DNA of 38,069 bases, from positions 4,231,337 to 4,269,405 of the forward strand of contig NZ_LSTO01000001.1 of assembly GCF_002211445.1 (NCBI RefSeq), read 5' to 3'. The position numbers were made by a program, and so were the translations under genes. Source of the DNA: Noviherbaspirillum denitrificans. GTDB lineage: Bacteria > Pseudomonadota > Gammaproteobacteria > Burkholderiales > Burkholderiaceae_D. The notes under the pieces are model-generated. The model did not search any database, had not been told where the DNA came from, and saw only the letters and a program-made list of their open reading frames with translations. Positions 32,591 through 38,069 of this stretch are shown here, in pieces. Positions within the stretch are counted from its first letter, which is position 1. The number at the start of each line of letters is the position of its first letter.

Positions 32591-34173
32591 TCTTTGGTAT
32601 CCGCGAAGATGTTTGCGTACTGCGTGGCGAGCAGCTTGCGGTCGATCTTGCCGTTGGGATTGCGCGGCAGGCTGCCTTCCCAGACGATGATCCGGTTGGG
32701 AAGCATGTAGTTGGGCAGGTGCGGTTTGCATGCAGCCAGCAACTTCTCGGCATCGAGCGGCGCACCGTCGCGCGGGCTGACCACGACCACAATCGCCTGG
32801 CCGAGCACCGGATGGGAAATGCCGAGGGCGGCAGCTTCGCCGACACCCTCCCGTCCATACATCACTTCCTCGACCTCGGTCGGACTGACACGGTAGCCCG
32901 ACGTCTTGATCATCTCGTCGTTACGGCTGATGAAGTACAGGAAGCCCTCTTCATCCGCCCGCACAGTATCGCCGGACCACACTGCCATTTCGACGAGGGG
33001 CAAACCGTGTTGCGCGGGTCGGATGGGCTTGAAGCGCTCCGCGGTTTTTTGCGTATCGTTCCAGTAGCCCAGCGACACCAGCGCGCCTCGGTGTACCAGT
33101 TCGCCGGGTTCGTTGGGCGCGCACTCGGAACCATCGGGGCGCAGCACCATGATTTCCGCATTGGGAATAGCCTTGCCCATCGAATCGGGATGGCGGTCCA
33201 CCTCGGACGGCGGCAGGTAGGTCGAGCGGAAGGCTTCGGTCAGGCCGTACATGAGGTAGGGCTTGGCCCTGGGCAGCGCGGCACGCAATCTGTCGAGTGT
33301 TGCGCGCGGCATCGCCCCGCCGGAATTGGTGAAATAGCGAATGGTCGCCTGCTCCGGCCATTGCAGGTCGGCGAGCTGGATCCACAAAGGCGGCACGGCA
33401 GCCAATCCTGTGATCCGCTCCGCTTCGACTGCCTTGACGATGTCACGCGCCAGGAGGTGGTTCATCAGCACGGCAGTGGCGCCGGTGTGGAAAGCGGTGG
33501 TGAGCTGGCTCAGGCCATAGTCGAAACTGAGTGGCAGCACGGCAAGGATGCGGTCTTCAGGTGTGTTCTCGAGATAGCTTGCAACGCTGCGTGCGCCGGC
33601 CACCATGTTCCGGTGCGACAGGACGACACCCTTCGGTTTGCCGGTGCTGCCCGAGGTGTACAGGATCGCCGTCATGTCCGTATCGATCACACGATGCCGC
33701 GCCCTGCCGGCGCCGGCCGCCTGCACTGCTTCCCATCCGATGACTGTTGCGCCGCCGATCTGCCTGCGTTCGTCGGTGCCGCCAACGACCAGCACCGTAT
33801 GCAGATCCCTGCAGTGATGCAGCGCTTCTTCGAGCAGGCGCAAGCGGTCGGCCGAGGTGACGAGGATGCGGACATTGCAGTCGTTCATGATGTAGGCCAC
33901 CTGCTCCGGCTTGAGGAGCGGGTTGACCGGAACGAACGCACCGCCTGCGCGCGACGCGCCAAACAGCGAGAGCACTGTCTCGTGGCGCTTCTCGAGATAG
34001 ACCGCGACGCGCTCCCCGCGCGCCAGCCCCAGTTCGAGATAAGCATTGGCGCAGCGCTCGATGCCTGCCGCCAGTGCCGAGTAGCTGAGTCGTTTTCCCT
34101 GGTACACCAGCGCTTCCGCTTCGGGGGTTCGATCTGCAGACGAGAAAGCAAATTCGTGAATGAGGTCAGTCAT
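32587..34173 (-). CDS. Acyl-CoA ligase (AMP-forming), exosortase A-associated
   Basis: The 528-residue adenylate-forming enzyme matches the TIGR03098 type. I start at ATG 34173 (MTDLIHEFAFSSADRTPEAE), the usual N-terminus for this class; an upstream TTG at 34230 would add a basic tail with no conservation. The ATP-binding A3 motif AILYTSGSTGKPKG is at 169-182. YLMYGLTEAFRSTYLPP lies in the middle, the A8 region is EMIKTSGYRVSPTEVEEVMY, and the A10 lysine is in LPRNPNGKIDRKLL near the C-terminus. It activates a carboxylic or amino acid and loads it on CoA or on an acyl carrier protein; the divergent operon encodes such a carrier. No good Shine-Dalgarno is visible before the ATG. Confidence 0.93.
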   Translation of the reverse strand: MTDLIHEFAFSSADRTPEAEALVYQGKRLSYSALAAGIERCANAYLELGLARGERVAVYLEKRHETVLSLFGASRAGGAFVPVNPLLKPEQVAYIMNDCNVRILVTSADRLRLLEEALHHCRDLHTVLVVGGTDERRQIGGATVIGWEAVQAAGAGRARHRVIDTDMTAILYTSGSTGKPKGVVLSHRNMVAGARSVASYLENTPEDRILAVLPLSFDYGLSQLTTAFHTGATAVLMNHLLARDIVKAVEAERITGLAAVPPLWIQLADLQWPEQATIRYFTNSGGAMPRATLDRLRAALPRAKPYLMYGLTEAFRSTYLPPSEVDRHPDSMGKAIPNAEIMVLRPDGSECAPNEPGELVHRGALVSLGYWNDTQKTAERFKPIRPAQHGLPLVEMAVWSGDTVRADEEGFLYFISRNDEMIKTSGYRVSPTEVEEVMYGREGVGEAAALGISHPVLGQAIVVVVSPRDGAPLDAEKLLAACKPHLPNYMLPNRIIVWEGSLPRNPNGKIDRKLLATQYANIFADTKE

Positions 34174-34544
34174 TTGTCGGGGGCGCGGAGTGATTTTCCT
34201 GAGTGCAGTTGGGAGATTGACTCGTCGCAAGTTTAATTGCGAATTGATAATAAAAAGGGGTTACAATTTGAAATAATATATGTTTTCTAAATGAAAACAA
34301 TAGAATGCAACGTGGCTACAAAAATTGCTGTGGCAACGTGTTGTTTCAAGCAAATTTGCAATCGATTCCATGTGGAAACAAAGGTACGATCTGGAAATGA
34401 AACCTATTCTGCTTGGAAACATTTAACGCAGTTCGAGGGACGACGATGAGCGCGTGTTTTCTTTGGTGTCCGGGCAGCTGCATCCTTCGACAGCCATGTC
34501 GCGCCAGCTGCTGATGTGCGCCACGGACAAATCAAGATCTCGCG
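34174..34544. promoter_or_regulatory. AT-rich 371-bp divergent promoter region with repeated motifs
   Basis: No gene is supported here. The region is much more AT-rich than its surroundings. It holds a 7-bp inverted repeat TGTTTTC-TAAAT-GAAAACA (34281-34299), a direct repeat GCAACGTG (34307-34314 and 34333-34340, 26 bp apart), and three TGGAAA elements (34373, 34392, 34414), two of them within TGGAAACA. A TTGTTT-N16-TATTAT candidate reads towards the ligase gene on the minus strand. A sigma-54-like TGGC...TTGCT (34313-34329) has one base too many between GG and GC. The motifs suggest regulator binding, but no regulator can be named. Confidence 0.5.
34281..34299. repeat. 7-bp inverted repeat, possible operator
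   Basis: TGTTTTC and GAAAACA flank a TAAAT spacer within the divergent promoter region. The symmetry and length suit a dimeric regulator site; as an RNA hairpin it would be weak because it is AT-rich. Confidence 0.45.
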
Positions 34545-35744
34545 ATGGTCGCCTATCCCAAGTCCCAGATCCCTACGCAACCCGTGCTGTCCCTCGCCTC
34601 GTTCGCAGGCGCAAGTCGTCCCGCGCGCCTGGGCTCGATCCTTGACGTAGGTACCGCAAAATTCGTCACCAGCGGTCGCGTTGCAATCGCCCTCGCGCTG
34701 GTACAGATGGGCATCGGGAAAGGCGACAAGGTGCTTGTGCCCGCGTATCACTGCGCTTCCATGATCCAGCCCGTTGTCTGGGCAGGCGCCACTCCCGTCT
34801 TCTACAAAGTGCATCCGGACACATCCGTCGACCTTGAAGACGTGCTGGGCAAGCTCGACGGAACCGCAAAGATGCTGATGGCAACCAATTATTTCGGTTT
34901 TCCGCAGGACCTCGCGCAGCTGCGCCGTTTTTGCGACGAACACGGCCTCTACTTCCTGGAAGACTGCGCTCACTCCTTCCTGGGCACGCACCGGGACAAG
35001 CCGCTCGGCTCCTATGGCGATTACGCGATTGCAAGCGCCATGAAATTCTTTCCTGTCTATGAAGGCGGGTGCCTGGTCTCCAGCCGTCACGATATCCGGT
35101 CGCTGCGCCTGCATTCCGCCGGCTTGGGTTTTGAAGCCAAGTCGGCATTCAATGCTTTGGAAAAAGGATTTGCCTATGGCCGTATGTCCGTGCTGAAGGC
35201 TTTGCTTTCGCTTCCAATGAAAGCAAAGAACCTGCTCTGGTCGCACATCAAGAACGCGGCGCCGTCGAAATCTATTTCGCTCGGCCCCGGCGCGTCCGAC
35301 GGCGGCTTCGCATTCGAACCCGGATGGCTGGACAAGAGCGCATCGCTCTTTTCCCGCATGCTGATCAGGACGGTACCGACTTCGCGCATCGCAGACAAGC
35401 GCCGCAACAATTATCTTCGCCTTCATGAAGCGCTCTCCGGCTTGCCGGGATGCCGCCCGCTGTTCGCTAAACTGCCCGAGGGTGTTGTTCCCTACGTCTA
35501 CCCAATGGTTGCCGACAACCTTCCGGAGATATTCCCGAGACTGAAACATGCTGGCGTTCCCATCATCCGGTTCGCGGAATACCTTTGGGATGGCGTCGAC
35601 GGCACTATCTGTCCGAACAGCGTCGAGCTTTCCAGGCACTGCCTCCAATTGCCCTGCCACCAGGAGCTGCGCCCGGAGGAGCTTGACTGGATGATCGAGA
35701 AATTCCGATCCATAACCCTATCTTCCGGAACGAACGCGATATGA
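34545..35744 (+). CDS. DegT/DnrJ/EryC1/StrS-type PLP-dependent enzyme
   Basis: The 399-residue fold-type I PLP protein has VTSGRVAIALAL (41-52, phosphate-binding region), VPAYHCASMIQPVVWAGATP, LEDCAHSFLG with the PLP-pyridine Asp140, and AMKFFPVYEGG with the probable Schiff-base Lys167. These fit the DegT aminotransferase family that makes amino sugars, although the protein lacks the very typical FHPTKN wording and its C-terminal half is divergent. It could aminate a keto-sugar nucleotide or act on another carbonyl substrate. The start at ATG 34545 follows the long AT-rich gap and has only a weak Shine-Dalgarno. The stop overlaps the next ATG (ATGA, 35741-35744). It is the first gene of the right-hand plus operon. 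Confidence 0.85.
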   Translation: MVAYPKSQIPTQPVLSLASFAGASRPARLGSILDVGTAKFVTSGRVAIALALVQMGIGKGDKVLVPAYHCASMIQPVVWAGATPVFYKVHPDTSVDLEDVLGKLDGTAKMLMATNYFGFPQDLAQLRRFCDEHGLYFLEDCAHSFLGTHRDKPLGSYGDYAIASAMKFFPVYEGGCLVSSRHDIRSLRLHSAGLGFEAKSAFNALEKGFAYGRMSVLKALLSLPMKAKNLLWSHIKNAAPSKSISLGPGASDGGFAFEPGWLDKSASLFSRMLIRTVPTSRIADKRRNNYLRLHEALSGLPGCRPLFAKLPEGVVPYVYPMVADNLPEIFPRLKHAGVPIIRFAEYLWDGVDGTICPNSVELSRHCLQLPCHQELRPEELDWMIEKFRSITLSSGTNAI

Positions 35745-36796
35745 GCTGGAGCCTGCATCCGATTAGTGAATTCGCCTCGCTGCGATACACCTGGAACAAC
35801 TTGAACACAGAGGGCCTCAATTCCCCCCTGCTTGACCCCGATTTCGTGGCGCCGCTGCTCGAGGAATTCACAACCGGAAAGGAACTGATCGCCTGCCATA
35901 CCCAGTCCGGTAAAGTCGATGCAATGGCCGTGCTGGCGCCGACACGGCGCGGCGCCTGGCACACGCTGCAACCCTCGCAAGCGCCGGTTGGCCTCTGGCT
36001 GCAGAGGCCGGGGCTGGAACTGGATTCCCTGCTTCCGTCCTTGCTGCGCAAACTCCCGGGGTTTCCCGTCGTGCTCGGCCTGACGCAGCAGGATCCGATG
36101 CTGCTGCCGCGCCCCCAGGACAGCAGCATCCTTCGAACGATGGACTATATCGAGACCGCCAGGATCAATCTTGTCGGCACGTTCGATGAATACTGGAGCC
36201 AGCGCGGCAAGAACCTGCGACACAACCTGAAGAAGCAGCGCAGTAAACTTGAGAACGAGGGGATCTCGCTGACCATGGAGATACTGAGGTCTCCGGCTGA
36301 CGTGGCGAACGCGCTGGCGGAATACGGGCGTCTGGAATCCACAGGCTGGAAGGGCACGGAAGGCACAGCTGTCCATCCAGATAACGCTCAGGGACGGTTC
36401 TACCGGAAAATGCTGGAAGCCTTCTGTGCCCGCGGCTTGGGCAAGATATACCGCTACCGGTATAACGACCGCGTCGCAGCGATGAACCTTTGCATCAAGG
36501 GACGCAACAGTATCGTCGTGTTGAAGACCGCATATGACGAATCGATCAAGGATGGAAGTTCCCCGGCGTTCCTGCTGCGGCAGGACGAACTCAAGCAGAT
36601 GTTCCAGGAACGCCACTTTGACTCCCTCGAGTTCTACGGAAAGGTCATGGATTGGCACCGTAAATGGACCGATGATATGCGCACCATTTACCACGTAAAC
36701 TGCTACCGTTATGCCTTCCTCGCCCAGCTGCATCATGCCGTCAAGGGCAACCGCGCCGCCCCCAAGGAAGTGAGCGAAGCGACGCAGGACGCCTAG
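35741..36796 (+). CDS. GNAT/BioF2-like acyltransferase (FemAB-related)
   Basis: The 351-residue protein resembles the BioF2-like acetyltransferase domain (PF13480). The middle contains FDEYWSQRGKNLRHNLKKQR (a basic helix typical of the family), ILRSPADVANALAEYGRLES and WKGTEGTAVH. The C-terminal GNAT-like half has RYRYNDRVAAMNLCIKG, VLKTAYDESIKDGSSPAFLL and FYGKVMDWHRKWTDDMRTIYH. It has no signal or membrane helices and is probably cytoplasmic. It is a second FemAB-superfamily member in the locus, distinct in sequence from the one at 7649. It lies between an aminating PLP enzyme and an acyl carrier protein, so acyl transfer from the carrier to a newly made amine is an attractive, unproven role. 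Confidence 0.85.
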   Translation: MSWSLHPISEFASLRYTWNNLNTEGLNSPLLDPDFVAPLLEEFTTGKELIACHTQSGKVDAMAVLAPTRRGAWHTLQPSQAPVGLWLQRPGLELDSLLPSLLRKLPGFPVVLGLTQQDPMLLPRPQDSSILRTMDYIETARINLVGTFDEYWSQRGKNLRHNLKKQRSKLENEGISLTMEILRSPADVANALAEYGRLESTGWKGTEGTAVHPDNAQGRFYRKMLEAFCARGLGKIYRYRYNDRVAAMNLCIKGRNSIVVLKTAYDESIKDGSSPAFLLRQDELKQMFQERHFDSLEFYGKVMDWHRKWTDDMRTIYHVNCYRYAFLAQLHHAVKGNRAAPKEVSEATQDA

Positions 36797-36839
36797 CCCG
36801 AAATACCCGTTATCCGCATTAGCAATCATCTGGACCGAC

Positions 36840-37091
36840 ATGCAATATTTTGACGACGTAAAGAACATCCTCTGCGACACGCTAGGCCTTACCGGCACCG
36901 CACGTTCGCTGACCCAGGACTCTGCCATCATGGGCGGCATCCCCGAATTTGATTCGATGGCTGTCGTTACTGTGCTGACTGCGCTGGAAGAGCACTTCGG
37001 CATCACTGTCGATGACGACGAGATCAGCGCATCGACATTTGAAACGCTGGGAACGCTGGTGCAATTCGTCGAGCGCAAGCTCGGCGAGTAA
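36840..37091 (+). CDS. Acyl carrier protein
   Basis: The 83-residue acidic four-helix protein carries the phosphopantetheine serine at Ser39 in PEFDSMAVVTVLTALEEHFG. The canonical DSL is DSM here, which is common in non-fatty-acid carriers. The tail TFETLGTLVQFVERKLGE is the usual helix IV. It lies 43 bp after the acyltransferase gene and 18 bp before hydrolase 2, so it is part of the same operon. It presumably carries the acid activated by the ligase at 32587-34173 (or by the CapK-like protein). No dedicated phosphopantetheinyl transferase is seen in the window. Confidence 0.93.
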   Translation: MQYFDDVKNILCDTLGLTGTARSLTQDSAIMGGIPEFDSMAVVTVLTALEEHFGITVDDDEISASTFETLGTLVQFVERKLGE

Positions 37092-37109
37092 TCCCCCGGG
37101 AACGACAAG

Positions 37110-37937
37110 ATGGCCGCCCCATTTTTCCTGAAGACCGGTACTGGCGAGCGCTTCTGCCTCTACCATCCGCCGGCAGAAGGAAAGGCCGTGCGCAAGGCGT
37201 TCGTCTACATCCACCCCTTCGCAGAAGAAATGAACAAGGCGCGCCGCATGGCAGCGCTCCAATCGCGTGCCTTCGCACAGGCGGACATCGCCGTTCTGCA
37301 GATCGATCTGTACGGCTGCGGCGACAGCAGCGGCGACTTTGGCGATGCACGCTGGGACATCTGGCGGGACGACGTCCTCGCCGCCGCCGCCTGGCTCGAA
37401 AACCGGTGTGGCGTCACTGTCGGCCTGTGGGGATTGCGCATGGGCGCCCTGCTCGCGCTCGACACCGCCGCTTCAGCGGCACGTCCGGTAGATGAGCTGA
37501 TCCTATGGCAGCCCGTGACTAACGGCGAAACTTTCCTGACCCAATTCCTCCGCATGCGCCTGGCCGGTGAAATGCTTGCAAATGGCGCCGAAAAATCGGG
37601 CGGCACACAAGAACTGCGCGAAAGGATGGCGGCAGGCGAAAGCCTGGAGGTCGCCGGCTACGAACTGTCACCGGCCCTTGCAGCAAGCCTCGACAGCCTG
37701 AATGCTGCGAAGCTGGCTCCCGCCGGCATTCCTGTCCACTGGTTCGAACTGGTCGCCGAAGAAGGCCGCCCGATGCCGCCTGCCTCAGCCAGGATTGCTT
37801 CCGCATGGGAAGAGCGAGGAGTACAGCTGCAACGCCACGTCGTTGCAGGTCCGGCCTTCTGGTCAAGCCAGGAAATCGCGGAGTGCCCTGCGCTACTGGC
37901 GGCGACGACCCGTCTTTCCGATGAGGTGCCGGCTTGA
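37110..37937 (+). CDS. Exosortase A-associated hydrolase 2 (alpha/beta hydrolase fold)
   Basis: The 275-residue alpha/beta-hydrolase-fold protein matches the TIGR03101 type. FVYIHPFAEEMNKARRM (31-47) is the oxyanion-region strand, and VLQIDLYGCGDSSGDFGD (62-79) is the usual strand-4 segment. The nucleophile elbow reads GLWGLRMGALLAL: residue 110 is Arg where Ser is expected in G-x-S-x-G. As far as I recall this replacement is common in this family, so a classical serine-esterase mechanism is doubtful. ATG 37110 follows the carrier protein by 18 bp. The TGA stop overlaps the TTG start of hydrolase 1. The pair might act as thioesterase-like or editing factors for carrier-bound intermediates. 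Confidence 0.9.
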   Translation: MAAPFFLKTGTGERFCLYHPPAEGKAVRKAFVYIHPFAEEMNKARRMAALQSRAFAQADIAVLQIDLYGCGDSSGDFGDARWDIWRDDVLAAAAWLENRCGVTVGLWGLRMGALLALDTAASAARPVDELILWQPVTNGETFLTQFLRMRLAGEMLANGAEKSGGTQELRERMAAGESLEVAGYELSPALAASLDSLNAAKLAPAGIPVHWFELVAEEGRPMPPASARIASAWEERGVQLQRHVVAGPAFWSSQEIAECPALLAATTRLSDEVPA

Positions 37938-38069
37938 ACGTCGAACAGCGTGCCGTCTGCTTCCCCTGCCGTGGCGACAGCCTCTATGGCATCCTCAGCC
38001 TGCCGGGCGCGCCCGCCGCACGCGGCGTGCTCGTGATTGTCGGCGGTCCGCAATACCGCGCGGGAAGCC
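37934..38069 (+). CDS. Exosortase A-associated hydrolase 1 (5' part, runs off the right edge)
   Basis: Reading from TTG 37934 (TTGA overlap with the hydrolase 2 stop) gives 45 complete codons and no stop before the window end. The sequence NVEQRAVCFPCRGDSLYGIL followed by GVLVIVGGPQYRAGS is the N-terminus of the TIGR03100-type hydrolase 1, whose GGPQYR motif is distinctive. GAGGTG lies seven bases upstream, supporting the rare TTG start. Only the first strands of the alpha/beta-hydrolase fold are present, so catalytic residues cannot be checked. Confidence 0.88.
   Translation, partial: MNVEQRAVCFPCRGDSLYGILSLPGAPAARGVLVIVGGPQYRAGS

Noticed and set aside
32317-34236. 639-codon open frame on the plus strand opposite the ligase/decarboxylase genes
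   Set aside because: It is the antisense shadow of high-GC coding DNA: the minus strand carries complete ligase and decarboxylase motifs, while this frame has no recognisable domain.
34313-34329. Sigma-54-like sequence TGGCTACAAAAATTGCT
   Set aside because: GG and GC are separated by 11 bases instead of the strictly required 10, so it is unlikely to work as a -24/-12 promoter.
1-38069. CRISPR arrays, tRNA/rRNA genes, insertion sequences, phage or attachment sites
   Set aside because: No repeat-spacer pattern, tRNA-like cloverleaf, transposase or integrase motif was found; all larger segments are explained by EPS-locus genes.

Overview
The window is most of an exosortase A (XrtA/EpsH)-type exopolysaccharide locus. 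GC content is high, genes are tightly packed, and the complete known XrtA gene set is present. This gene content and order is typical of Betaproteobacteria. I lean towards Burkholderiales (Oxalobacteraceae such as Massilia or Noviherbaspirillum), but the genus is a guess from gene style, not a measured similarity. Family names below are recalled from the TIGRFAM/Pfam literature; no search was run.

Layout. Positions 1-269 (minus) hold the N-terminal part of a Wza-like export lipoprotein. A divergent 294-bp regulatory gap follows. Positions 564-18253 (plus) are a long, almost gapless operon: chain-length protein, tyrosine autokinase, outer-membrane beta-barrel, ExeA-like ATPase, UDP-GlcNAc 2-epimerase, deacetylase, FemAB-like protein, three XrtA-associated glycosyltransferases, exosortase A with a fused EpsI domain, an asparagine-synthase-like amidotransferase, a fourth glycosyltransferase and a PaaK/CapK-like adenylate-forming enzyme. 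Many junctions are 4-bp start/stop overlaps. A flippase gene (18250-19752) lies on the minus strand, and its stop codon overlaps the last operon stop. Positions 19965-24661 (plus) carry the O-antigen-ligase/polymerase-like protein, a second deacetylase and two tandem ATP-grasp proteins.

Positions 24702-29153 (minus) are an accessory secreted module: a lipoprotein with two 85-residue repeats and a kelch-like propeller, and a large lyase/glycosidase-like protein. The large protein is separated from its own Tat/lipoprotein leader by one in-frame TGA codon. Positions 29438-34173 (minus) encode an AsnB-like protein with a degenerate glutaminase half, a PLP decarboxylase and an acyl-CoA ligase. A 371-bp AT-rich divergent gap follows. 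The plus strand from 34545 then encodes a DegT-type PLP enzyme, a BioF2-like acyltransferase, an acyl carrier protein, 'hydrolase 2' and the start of 'hydrolase 1', which runs off the end.

How it fits together (inference): sugars are made (WecB) and assembled by the glycosyltransferases, flipped (Wzx), polymerised or ligated (Wzy/WaaL-like), deacetylated, and exported by the Wzz/kinase/Wza/beta-barrel machinery. Exosortase A handles PEP-CTERM proteins, none of which is encoded here. The two divergent right-hand operons look like a carrier-protein-dependent pathway that builds an amino-acid- or acyl-type decoration for the polymer. The most unusual features are the in-frame stop splitting the Tat lipoprotein, the AsnB paralogue without a normal glutaminase site, the tandem ATP-grasp pair and the putative ACP decoration module.
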